A stretch of DNA of 32,388 nucleotides, from the NCBI GenBank assembly GCA_026692865.1, contig JAPLNI010000026.1:1-32388 (forward strand). Direction: 5' to 3'. This document shows, in pieces, positions 24,856 through 32,388 of this stretch. The first letter of the stretch is position 1, and each line of letters opens with the position of its first letter. The translations under genes and the position numbers were made by a program. The notes beneath the pieces are model-generated. The model made no database searches, was not told the origin of the DNA, and saw only the letters and a program-made list of their open reading frames with translations. The stretch comes from Planctomycetota bacterium (lineage in GTDB: Bacteria > Planctomycetota > Planctomycetia > Pirellulales > Pirellulaceae).

Positions 24856-26295
24856 CTAGTGATGATGACCGCCGCCAGATGCGCGCGCTTTGTCATGAGC
24901 CTCACGATGTGCCTCGATGCTCATGATGCCTTTGATTTCCGAGATCGCAATGATTGGTAGGAATCGACAGAACAACAAGAACAACGTCATAAACACGCCG
25001 AAGCTACCAAAGAACATCAATCCGTCGTACATGGTCGGATTAAAATATCCCCATGAGCTTGGTAGGAAGTCCCGCGAGAGACTGGTGACTGTGATCACAA
25101 ACCGCTCGAACCACATCCCGATGTTCACGAAAATACAGATGACAACCATCCATATTGGAGACACGCGAAGAGATTTAAACCAGAAGAGTTGCGGTGAAAT
25201 AACGTTGCATGAATCCATGATCCAATACGCCCACCAGTAGGGACCGAATGCACGGTTCATAAACGTGAACCCTTCATATTGGTTCTTGCTGTACCAGGCG
25301 ATAAAGAACTCGGTCGCATAAGCCAGACCGACCAGCGAACCGGTCGCCAGAATGATCTTGTTCATATTTTCCAAGTGCCGCAGCGTGATCAAATTCTCAA
25401 GTTTGTAAATGGCTCGCACAGGCACCAGCAAAGTCACCACCATCGCAAACCCACTGAAAATCGCACCCGCCACAAAGTACGGTGGGAAAATGGTCGTGTG
25501 CCAACCTGGCAACTGTGATACAGCAAAGTCAAAGCTAACGACAGTGTGCACGGACAAAACAAGTGGTGCGCAAAGAGCAGCAAGAATCGTGTACGCTTTT
25601 TCGTAACGCAACCAGTGCCGCGAGGAGCCTGTCCAGCCAAGCGACAAAACACCGTAAATGAATCGTCGTAGCGGTGTCTTGCTTCGATCGCGATAGGTCG
25701 CGATGTCAGGCACCATACCCATGTACCAAAAAACCAATGATGTTGAAGCGTAAGTTCCGACCGCAAACACGTCCCACAAAAGCGGTGATCGGAACTGTGG
25801 CCACATCCACAGGTTCAAGCTTGGATACGGCAGCAACCAAAAAGCCAACCAAGCACGACCGACGTGAATGCCAGGGTAAATTCCGGCGCAAATAACCGCA
25901 AAAATGGTCATCGCTTCAGCGGCACGGTTAATACTTGTTCGCCAGTTCTGCCGGAACAAAAACAAGATCGCGGAAATCAGTGTACCAGCGTGGCCGATAC
26001 CGACCCAGAAAACGAAGTTAACAATTGGCCATGCCCAGAAAACTGGTGACATGTTTCCCCAGATACCAACACCGGTCAGAATCAAATATCCAATCAGCGA
26101 CAGAAACATGAGTGCCGTCAGCGACGAGAAGCCGAACAGGATGTACCACAACATCGGCTGTGGCTTCTCCGCAACCGCGCAAACCATCTCCGTTACCGAA
26201 TTAAAGGTTTGCTTGCCAGTAATCAACGGTGCTCGTTGACCTGGTAATTCGACTGTGTTATCGATCTCTCGCGGATTGATGCTAATCGATGCCAT
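24856..26295 (-). CDS. actC: Alternative Complex III subunit ActC (NrfD family)
   Basis: This is the NrfD/PsrC-like integral membrane subunit that binds quinol and faces ActB, 479 residues with about ten predicted helices. Typical ActC stretches are [57 protein letters not shown] and, later, [30 protein letters not shown] (seen in overlapping segments), which mark the quinone site region. The cytosolic C-terminus ends in SGGGHHH. ATG at 26295 has only a weak GGAT site. A 122-base gap to actB upstream contains no gene. Confidence 0.96.
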   Translation of the reverse strand: MASISINPREIDNTVELPGQRAPLITGKQTFNSVTEMVCAVAEKPQPMLWYILFGFSSLTALMFLSLIGYLILTGVGIWGNMSPVFWAWPIVNFVFWVGIGHAGTLISAILFLFRQNWRTSINRAAEAMTIFAVICAGIYPGIHVGRAWLAFWLLPYPSLNLWMWPQFRSPLLWDVFAVGTYASTSLVFWYMGMVPDIATYRDRSKTPLRRFIYGVLSLGWTGSSRHWLRYEKAYTILAALCAPLVLSVHTVVSFDFAVSQLPGWHTTIFPPYFVAGAIFSGFAMVVTLLVPVRAIYKLENLITLRHLENMNKIILATGSLVGLAYATEFFIAWYSKNQYEGFTFMNRAFGPYWWAYWIMDSCNVISPQLFWFKSLRVSPIWMVVICIFVNIGMWFERFVITVTSLSRDFLPSSWGYFNPTMYDGLMFFGSFGVFMTLFLLFCRFLPIIAISEIKGIMSIEAHREAHDKARASGGGHHH

Positions 26296-26417
26296 GATTA
26301 TCCGTTACTTCAAAACTTATACTTCAAAAAATCAAATCTCGTTCATTGAGACCTCTCGCCACGGAGGCATTTAAGCCATCCAGCGTTCCAGCTCTCAATT
26401 AATTTACTGCTAGTCTC

Positions 26418-29400
26418 TTAGTGCTTCTCAGCCGATTCCTTCGCGTGACCGTGATCACCGTGGCTTGCTTCGCCGTGATCATCGTGATGACCTGCACCAT
26501 GACCTGGGTTCCAAGTTGGGTTTACTTGATCTTCTGTGAGCAATCGATCGGGAACGTTTCGGATGCGAGCCAAGTAAAGCGTGCGTGGCTTGATGTTCAA
26601 TTCCTCCAAGAGCGCGTAAGCTCGCGGGTCGTTTTGCAGTCGATAGACTCGGCTGTCTTTGTCGTTCAAGTTACCGAAAACGATCGCTTGGCTTGGGCAG
26701 GCTTCTTGGCAAGCCGTTCGAATGTCACCGTCATGAACAAGACCATCGCCGGTTTGACGAGCTTTGATCTTACCGTTCTGCACACGTTGAATGCAGTAGG
26801 TACACTTTTCCATCACACCGCGACCACGAACGGTTACTTCAGGATTGAGAACCAACCCTTGAAGCTTCGTGTTTACTTCTTCTCGCTTGTCTTGCCAGCC
26901 GTAGAAATAGCCATACTTCTGGTTGAAGTTGAAGTAGTTGAACCGCCGAACTTTGACCGGGCAATTGTTCGCACAGTATCGAGTTCCAATACAACGGTTG
27001 TAAGCCATCGCATTGATACCTTCTTCCGTGTGGACAGTCGCTGCGACTGGGCAAACTTGCTCGCAAGGAGCCGTATCGCAATGAATACAAGCCATAGGTT
27101 GCGAAACAATCTTAGGGTCAACCGGATCTGTGTAATCACCTGCCTCGGTCGTCGCAGAAAGGTCACTTTGGAAGTATCGGTCAATTCGTAGCCAGTGCAT
27201 CTCACGACCGCGCGAGACTTGTTCTTTACCGACGATCGGAACGTTGTTCTCAGCTTGGCAAGCGATCACGCACGAGTTACAGCCGATACACTTGTTCAAG
27301 TCGATGGTCATCGCCCAGGCATGATTCTGTGCAACGTCTGGTTCTTTCCACAGCGATTCAGCTTTATGGTGAAGATGCACTTTTGCAAAGCTGGCCGACT
27401 TCGTAAACTCTTGAAGAGTTCCTTCGCGAATCAGTTGTGGCGATCGCATTGCGATTTCGGCCATACCGCCTTGATCTTCGATCGCAAAGTGATCTTGGGT
27501 TGTCGCAAGCTTGTATGGAATACTTGTTCCCTTTGCTTCGATACCTGTCAAAATACTGTGTTGGTTCCAACGTCGTAACGAAGCCAAGTTCTTGCCGACT
27601 GTGAACTGATCTTTCGAGCTACGAGTCGCACCGCCGACCGAGCCAGCTCGAGTTCGACCGTAACCGAGATTCACAGTGATCGCTCCCTCGGCATGCCCTG
27701 GGATCAGAAAGACTGGAAGCTGAACCGTTGCATCTCCTTGAGTCAACTGAATCAATTCGCCTTGCTTGACACCAAGAGCTCGCGAAGTCTTGATGCTCAT
27801 GAAAGCCGCGTTATCCCAAGTCAGCTTGGAGATCGGTTGCGGAAGTTCTTGTAGCCAACCGTTGTTTGCAAGCCGACCGTCGTAGACCGAGTCGCTTGGA
27901 TGGACGACGATTTCAATTGTATTCGGATCAACGCTTGAAACATCCAACTGAATGGCTTCGAGACCCGCTGGGGCACCAGGGATCTGCTTTGCTTTTGGCT
28001 TCTCAGTGGAAATCTCTACCGAAGCTGGTTTCGCTGCGGAATCTGCAAGGAAACCGGCATGGAGAATCTCTTTCCATTTGCGTTCTGATAGTTCGCCACC
28101 AACGAGCTTGGCCGCAGTCGCTCGAACCATCGCTTCGCCATCGGTGACTTCAAACCCAGCAAGCATTGCAAGAATCTCGGAGAGACTCTTAGCACCTAAC
28201 AGCGGATTAATTTGCTTCTGACCGATTCCATAAACGCCATCGGCAGCACGAACATCACCCCAGACTTCCAATGGATGAGCCGCAGGAACAGTCCATTCGC
28301 AATATTGCGACGTTTCGTCTTCGGTGTCAGCAGCGTAAACCACGTTTCCAATCTTTTCGAATGCGGCCCCGAGTGCAACATCCCCTGGAACGGAAAACAC
28401 CGGATTCGGTGCGAGAACCCAAGCGGTCTTGATGACGCCGCTATTTGCTTGATCAATAAATTCGTCCAACCGCAAAGTATCCAAGTCCGCAATGTCGCTT
28501 GGAAGATCCAGCAGGATGGCCGACTTGCCAATGTTGCCGAGCTTTTGGTTGATGCGAAGAGCTGTTTGCTGAGCCGAGATCGGTTGATGAGCTCCGACTG
28601 CGAGAAGCGAGGTTCCTTTGTTTGCCAACAAATCCGTTGCCAAGACCTGTATCATTCGCTCAAGTTTCTCTCGAGCCGAAAGATTGTTGTAGACCTTCTC
28701 GTCGGCGACGGCTGGGAACTCCTTACCAGCATCGATAGCAGCCTCGATTGCATCGAGAACCATTTCCATCTGGGATGACTTCATCGCGAAACGGAAATCG
28801 GATGCAGCACCGGTTACCGAGTATTGCGACTCGATGGCATATAGCCGGTTCATCTTGCCGTCGATCGGAGCGCGGCCCATCGCAAACTGGCGGAAGTATC
28901 TGGTCGCGTTCGGGTTTGCACCGAGCAGATCATCGTCAAACGAAACGATCACTTTGGCTTTGCTGAGGTCATACAGAAGCGAAGCCTTACCACCGCCGGC
29001 AGCAGCAACCGCCTTGGCTTGATCGCGTCGGTAAACCGATTCGTATTCGACAAATACGGCTTCAGGGAACTTGTCTTTTACAGCAGCGAGCGTTCGCTGG
29101 AGCGTGGGGCTCTTGGTTGGTTCAAATAAAACCGCGAGGCCTTTCCCCTTCAAGCCTCCCAGTTCCTTGGCTTGCGAAGAGGCAAACGCATCGAACTCGC
29201 TCCACGAAGACAATTCGTTCTCTTCATAGAAAGTAGTTGCGCCGTCGACGCGGTGAATAATCGCTCCAAGCCGATCTGGATCGTAAAGCGACAACACAGC
29301 TGCCTGAACAAACGGATCGGTACCGCCCGTATTGAACTTCGCATCCTTGCCATCATTAAATTCTGTGCTCGCACTCGACACATACATCGGGTGCTCGGCA

Positions 29401-29753
29401 TTGGCGTCTAGCTTGGTAGGGCGACCTTCAAGTGTCGTTACGAGCACGTGAGCGACTCTGCCGGCCCATTCGATATTGGAGGCGAAAAACTGCGGAACGC
29501 CCGCGACACGACCTTCCGGTCGGACCACGAATTCAGCGAACTCTTCGCGGTTGTAGCGGCAGCCAGCGGCACCCCCGAGCGCCAGCGAAGCGCCCATCAT
29601 CTGGATCCAGCGACGCCGCGAAACGCCTTCCGGAAACTCGGACGCTGCTTGTGGAAATTCACGATGCAAGAATTGCTCGAACTCTGGCGTACCTTCGAGT
29701 TGAGCTATGCTTCGGAAATACTTTTTGGATTGGTTCGGTAGGGGATAATTCAT
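26418..29753 (-). CDS. actB: Alternative Complex III subunit ActB (molybdopterin-like/iron-sulfur)
   Basis: This is the large periplasmic subunit, 1,111 residues from ATG 29753, which overlaps the actA stop as ATGA. An N-terminal Tat-type signal SRRRWIQMMGASLALGG (45-61) ends at a lipobox-like AAGC with Cys65. Residues about 70-760 form the molybdopterin oxidoreductase-like domain without an obvious cofactor site. The iron-sulfur part follows: CIGCNSCVIAC near 820, CIHCDTAPCEQVC near 885, CIGTRYCANNC near 920 (middle Cys replaced by Thr) and CTYC near 980 with CQEACP near 1,015. The missing Cys fits one 3Fe-4S and three 4Fe-4S clusters. The last 31 residues hold eight His. It passes electrons toward ActA/ActE hemes. 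Confidence 0.96.
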   Translation of the reverse strand: MNYPLPNQSKKYFRSIAQLEGTPEFEQFLHREFPQAASEFPEGVSRRRWIQMMGASLALGGAAGCRYNREEFAEFVVRPEGRVAGVPQFFASNIEWAGRVAHVLVTTLEGRPTKLDANAEHPMYVSSASTEFNDGKDAKFNTGGTDPFVQAAVLSLYDPDRLGAIIHRVDGATTFYEENELSSWSEFDAFASSQAKELGGLKGKGLAVLFEPTKSPTLQRTLAAVKDKFPEAVFVEYESVYRRDQAKAVAAAGGGKASLLYDLSKAKVIVSFDDDLLGANPNATRYFRQFAMGRAPIDGKMNRLYAIESQYSVTGAASDFRFAMKSSQMEMVLDAIEAAIDAGKEFPAVADEKVYNNLSAREKLERMIQVLATDLLANKGTSLLAVGAHQPISAQQTALRINQKLGNIGKSAILLDLPSDIADLDTLRLDEFIDQANSGVIKTAWVLAPNPVFSVPGDVALGAAFEKIGNVVYAADTEDETSQYCEWTVPAAHPLEVWGDVRAADGVYGIGQKQINPLLGAKSLSEILAMLAGFEVTDGEAMVRATAAKLVGGELSERKWKEILHAGFLADSAAKPASVEISTEKPKAKQIPGAPAGLEAIQLDVSSVDPNTIEIVVHPSDSVYDGRLANNGWLQELPQPISKLTWDNAAFMSIKTSRALGVKQGELIQLTQGDATVQLPVFLIPGHAEGAITVNLGYGRTRAGSVGGATRSSKDQFTVGKNLASLRRWNQHSILTGIEAKGTSIPYKLATTQDHFAIEDQGGMAEIAMRSPQLIREGTLQEFTKSASFAKVHLHHKAESLWKEPDVAQNHAWAMTIDLNKCIGCNSCVIACQAENNVPIVGKEQVSRGREMHWLRIDRYFQSDLSATTEAGDYTDPVDPKIVSQPMACIHCDTAPCEQVCPVAATVHTEEGINAMAYNRCIGTRYCANNCPVKVRRFNYFNFNQKYGYFYGWQDKREEVNTKLQGLVLNPEVTVRGRGVMEKCTYCIQRVQNGKIKARQTGDGLVHDGDIRTACQEACPSQAIVFGNLNDKDSRVYRLQNDPRAYALLEELNIKPRTLYLARIRNVPDRLLTEDQVNPTWNPGHGAGHHDDHGEASHGDHGHAKESAEKH

Positions 29754-30448
29754 CGGTGGCAGACCGCACAACTTACTTGAGGCTGAATATTGTTTTCTTC
29801 TTTGAGACGCGTTCCCAGTTCAAGCTGGCTGACGCCCATATCTTTCTCAGCGTCCCAGTCCAATTTGGTTACAAACTCAACGGGGCGCAGGTGAGGTTCG
29901 GGATGGCGATGGCAATCAATACACCATGCCATCGATTGATCTTTCGCTTGATAAACAACGTCCATTTTGTCGACCCGACCGTGGCATGTCACACAGGAAA
30001 CGCCTCGATTTACGTGGGCCGAGTGATTGAAATAGACGTAGTCAGGAAGCCGGTGAATACGTACCCAGTCAATCGATTCGCCAGTTCTCCAGCTATCGCG
30101 AACGGCAGTTAGTTTGGGACTCGCCGAGTGTACTGCTGAGTAGGTAGGGGCTCCTGCCGGAGTCATCGGGCTGTGACAATTGATACAAGTTTGCGTGGCG
30201 GGGACTGAGGAGTGGGCTGATTTATCAACCGAATTGTGGCAGTATTTGCAATCCATCTTCAGCGTTCCAGCATGGATCGCATGGCTGAACGGAACTGGCT
30301 GTACTGGCTCGTAACCAACGTTTAAGGTTACCGGGCTGGTGACAGCCAAAAACATCGGGCCGCCGTAAAGAGCACCACCACCAACAATCAAAACGCCCAG
30401 CAATGCCAAGAACTTATTTGTCCATCGCGGGAATACAAAGCGTTGCAT
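29750..30448 (-). CDS. actA: Alternative Complex III subunit ActA, pentaheme cytochrome c
   Basis: This is the membrane-anchored pentaheme cytochrome of ACIII, 232 residues. One N-terminal helix (LALLGVLIVGGGALYGGPMFLAV, about 14-36) anchors it. Five heme-attachment sites are visible: CKYCH 67-71, CINCH 88-92, CVTCH 152-156, CIDCH 176-180 and CAVCH 227-231, the last one residue before the stop. Extra His such as SHAIHAG, NHSAH and RHPEPH are candidate axial ligands. It is the first gene of the operon, and its stop codon overlaps the actB start. The start at 30448 follows a 708-base intergenic region that must contain the operon promoter. Confidence 0.96.
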   Translation of the reverse strand: MQRFVFPRWTNKFLALLGVLIVGGGALYGGPMFLAVTSPVTLNVGYEPVQPVPFSHAIHAGTLKMDCKYCHNSVDKSAHSSVPATQTCINCHSPMTPAGAPTYSAVHSASPKLTAVRDSWRTGESIDWVRIHRLPDYVYFNHSAHVNRGVSCVTCHGRVDKMDVVYQAKDQSMAWCIDCHRHPEPHLRPVEFVTKLDWDAEKDMGVSQLELGTRLKEENNIQPQVSCAVCHR

Positions 30449-30879
30449 ATTTCTACCGTTACCAATTTAAACTAGCACCTTGTATCGCTACAAAATGCAA
30501 TGACGAGAAAACATCAAACTGACAATTATTTATGATTGCAAGTCGCTACCGTCACTAAACCGTGCCAACCCCAAGAGTAGCTTATCGCAGTTTTTCCGTG
30601 GCGGATAGAACACTCTGACTGCAATCCGCTGGGATAACTGTAATCTGGTTTCCACAACGACTTCCGCACGAAGGAGTCGATCGTAGATTATCGTCCTTTT
30701 TGTAGTGAATAATCAAGTCGCTCTCACACGTAGCGACATTAAGTCGCATCACACTCTTGCTGCGCCTGGCGATGGAAAGACCGCCCGACGGGTGCTCAAA
30801 AGCTTTTCAAATTACCGCACACAACCACCCGCGACGATCGGGCTAGTCCTGTCCCTCGCAACATGTTTGGCGTGCTACC

Positions 30880-30901
30880 CGTGGCTAACGCCATCGGCTC
30901 A
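30880..30901. repeat. Class B palindromic repeat arm (copy 2)
   Basis: The reverse complement of this 22-base segment matches 4503-4524 at 20 of 22 positions, more than 26 kb away. It is followed within 10 bases by the palindrome GGCTAGCC (30912-30919), whose GGCTAGC core also occurs in the right arm of copy 1. It is therefore likely to be a dispersed, partly decayed palindromic element. Confidence 0.6.
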
Positions 30902-31060
30902 GTTCTCCTTAGGCTAGCCGCAAGCTATGATATAGTTAGCGTACGCTTTCAAAGCAGCCAAATGTGGTTGCAGAAATCCGGTAAAAACGCCTAACAGCAA
31001 TTTATTAACCCTTAGCAGTTGCCGACTGTAAGACTGCGACTAAGAATCGTGTTGCACAGA

Positions 31061-31093
31061 TACATATTATTACAGCTACATATTTTATTACTG
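31061..31093. repeat. AT-rich imperfect tandem repeat upstream of hemX
   Basis: TACATATTATTACAGC at 31061-31076 is followed directly by the near copy TACATATTTTATTACTG at 31077-31093. The pair lies about 65-95 bases upstream of the hemX start, in the most AT-rich part of the gap. It could be an UP-element, promoter region or regulator half-sites. A TTGCAC at 31052-31057 lies 19 bases before TACATA, a poor but possible promoter. Confidence 0.35.
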
Positions 31094-31156
31094 TATCGTT
31101 AATTCGGTTTCTTGCTTTAACGACTTATCCCTTACCCACAAAGCCTCTCTGCATCC

Positions 31157-32026
31157 GTGTTATCCGGCGTTACTGTAAGTATCATTCTCTTAGGTTACGT
31201 GATCGTGCTGGCCGTAGAGTTGTCACGTCTATATATGCGGATGCCGTGGCGGATGCCGATTGTGGTGACTTTGGCAAGCATCTGCTGGTTTTTGCAAGCC
31301 GTGTACCTTTGGAATCTTTTGGGAGATGCGCAGTCCCCTGCAAAGCTAGTCCCTTCGACAATGTACAGTTGGAGCCATCTTGCCGCGTTGATTTTCGGCT
31401 TGGTGTATATTGTCCTATCGATAAAGCGATCGACTAACGCTGTCGGTGCTTTCTTGCTACCGCTGGTGATTGCCATGATTCTCGGGGCGGCGGCGGTAGG
31501 TTCGGGGCAACCCTTTGATCGATCGGAAGTCACCGGTTCGCTCTGGCGACCAGTTCACGCCGGCGCGTTGATCGTCGGAACGGTCACCGTCTTTTTGGGT
31601 TTCGCAGCGGCCATGATGAACATCGCGCAGGAACGAAGATTAAAGACCAAGCGACTTGTCACGAAAGATTGGCGGTTACCTTCGCTTGAGTATCTTCATG
31701 CGATGGGTAGAAGCTGTCTCGTGGTGTCGACCGTCTCAATCGCAATGGGCTTAGTTTCTGGAGTAGTTCTCAACATTCAACGCAACGGCACCGTGAATTG
31801 GCTAGAAAGCGGCATCGTTTTTTGCGCCGGGCTTTTAATTTGGCTCGTCGTCGCATCGATTCTTGAATGGGAAGCGGCACGTCGCGGCACAAGCTGGTCC
31901 GCCTATTTAAACATCGCTTCGTTTGCAATCGTCCTCATCGCTTTGACCTTGGTCTTTTCGACTCCTCATGGTCGAGGTCGCATGGTTACAGCCAAGTTCC
32001 AGGCAACTTCGGAGGTTCTGCCATGA
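31157..32026 (+). CDS. HemX/CcsA-family membrane protein
   Basis: The 289-residue protein has eight predicted membrane helices with His in SLWRPVHAGALIVG and YLHAMGRS, the fold of the cytochrome c assembly (CcsA/HemX) family. I see no tryptophan-rich WWD heme-handling motif, which favours HemX, the protein paired with HemA in many bacteria that affects glutamyl-tRNA reductase level, over true CcsA. The start is a GTG at 31157 without a visible Shine-Dalgarno. The stop overlaps the hemA start in ATGA, so the two are translationally coupled. The genomic pairing with hemA is the strongest evidence for the HemX reading; a role in heme delivery to the many c-type cytochromes encoded divergently is possible. 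Confidence 0.8.
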   Translation: MLSGVTVSIILLGYVIVLAVELSRLYMRMPWRMPIVVTLASICWFLQAVYLWNLLGDAQSPAKLVPSTMYSWSHLAALIFGLVYIVLSIKRSTNAVGAFLLPLVIAMILGAAAVGSGQPFDRSEVTGSLWRPVHAGALIVGTVTVFLGFAAAMMNIAQERRLKTKRLVTKDWRLPSLEYLHAMGRSCLVVSTVSIAMGLVSGVVLNIQRNGTVNWLESGIVFCAGLLIWLVVASILEWEAARRGTSWSAYLNIASFAIVLIALTLVFSTPHGRGRMVTAKFQATSEVLP

Positions 32027-32388
32027 TCATGCACATGATCGGATGCAGCCACCACCAGACACCGCTCCACCTGAGACAGCAGCTGGCGTTCTCGCCCGAA
32101 CAAGCAAACTCTGCTTTGGGATCGCTCAAGAGACGATTCCCTAATGTGGAAACCGTGCTCCTGAGCACTTGCAACCGCGTCGAACTTTACGCCGCAAGCA
32201 GTGATCCCGCGGGCGTTCCGGATGTTGGATTCCTGCAGAACTTTATACTCGACTTCCATCATCTAAACCCGATCGATTACGCAAACCACATAAAGAACTG
32301 CTCCGACACTGCTGCTGTCGAGCATCTTTTCACGGTCGCTTCCAGTCTCGACAGCCTAGTTGTAGGCGAATCGCAAATCCTCGCGCAA
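32023..32388 (+). CDS. hemA: Glutamyl-tRNA reductase, 3' end cut by window
   Basis: This is the first committed enzyme of C5-pathway heme synthesis, reducing glutamyl-tRNA to glutamate-1-semialdehyde. The 122 codons inside the window encode MIMHMIGCSHHQTPL at the N-terminus, the catalytic Cys50 in LLSTCNRVELY, and the SSLDSLVVGESQILAQ motif at the edge (107-122), all diagnostic. The NADPH-binding and dimerisation domains lie beyond the window. ATG at 32023 overlaps the hemX stop; ATGs at 32029 and 32035 are alternative starts. Confidence 0.96.
   Translation, partial: MIMHMIGCSHHQTPLHLRQQLAFSPEQANSALGSLKRRFPNVETVLLSTCNRVELYAASSDPAGVPDVGFLQNFILDFHHLNPIDYANHIKNCSDTAAVEHLFTVASSLDSLVVGESQILAQ

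Larger units (their letters stand above)
30449..31156. other. Long divergent intergenic region, act operon / hemX-hemA
   Basis: No gene is supported in these 708 bases; a 70-codon plus-strand frame at 30705-30917 has no family features and runs into a repeat. Structures seen: GCGGAT/ATCCGC arms at 30601-30606 and 30624-30629; a 7-base stem with one wobble at 30658-30664/30673-30679; a class B repeat arm at 30880-30901; palindromes GGCTAGCC at 30912-30919 and AGCGTACGCT at 30938-30947; and an AT-rich tandem repeat at 31061-31093. Both the act operon and hemX-hemA promoters must lie here, but I cannot place them reliably. Confidence 0.45.

Noticed and set aside
26421-27191. A 256-codon frame antisense to the actB iron-sulfur region
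   Set aside because: Overlaps conserved cysteine motifs of actB on the other strand and has no domain features of its own.
30705-30917. A 70-codon plus-strand frame in the act/hemX intergenic region
   Set aside because: No ribosome binding site, no recognisable domain, and its 3' half is made of the dispersed repeat arm.

Overview
The window looks like a chromosomal segment of a planctomycete, probably a Pirellulaceae/Rhodopirellula-type marine bacterium. The evidence is the combination of formaldehyde-activating enzyme (Fae), an Alternative Complex III (act) operon wired to an A2-type caa3 oxidase, tad pilus genes, planctomycete-style secreted Gly/Met-rich and orphan membrane proteins, weak Shine-Dalgarno signals with GTG/TTG starts, and degenerate palindromic repeats between genes. 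This assignment is inference; no rRNA or other taxonomic marker is present.

Layout. (1) 1-4,500: fae on the minus strand; on the plus strand a secreted Gly/Met-repeat protein, an alpha/beta hydrolase of the haloalkane dehalogenase/OleB type, and a CitG-family triphosphoribosyl-dephospho-CoA synthase. (2) 4,695-6,413: an ABC1/UbiB (AarF) kinase on plus. (3) 6,666-12,058, minus: dnaE (replicative polymerase alpha subunit), yacG (gyrase inhibitor) and an orphan polytopic membrane protein. (4) 12,238-15,536, minus: tadA-tadB-tadC, the motor and platform of a Tad/Flp pilus. (5) 15,662-30,448, minus: one co-directional respiratory block reading actA-actB-actC-actDE(fused)-actF-small membrane protein-sco-coxB(+cyt c)-coxA-[terminator]-coxC-coxD-HAD phosphatase. 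(6) 31,157-32,388, plus: a HemX/CcsA-like membrane protein overlapping hemA, which is cut by the window end.

How it works together. ACIII oxidises menaquinol/quinol and passes electrons through its pentaheme (ActA) and monoheme (ActE part) cytochromes to the cytochrome c domain fused to CoxB, then to the CuA/heme a/heme a3-CuB oxidase. Sco supplies CuA copper. Divergent hemX-hemA lies next to this heme-rich operon across a 708-base intergenic region, a layout suited to coordinating heme supply and respiratory assembly. Fae, and possibly the CitG-like enzyme, point to tetrahydromethanopterin-linked C1 metabolism encoded elsewhere.

Most unusual points: an ActD-ActE fusion in which the ActE lipoprotein anchor seems to have become a third transmembrane helix; histidine-rich tails or loops in several subunits of the same respiratory operon; an unnamed single-helix protein between actF and sco; a strong terminator inside the cox gene run; and at least two classes of imperfect palindromic intergenic repeats. 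I saw no tRNA, rRNA, CRISPR array, insertion sequence or phage gene.
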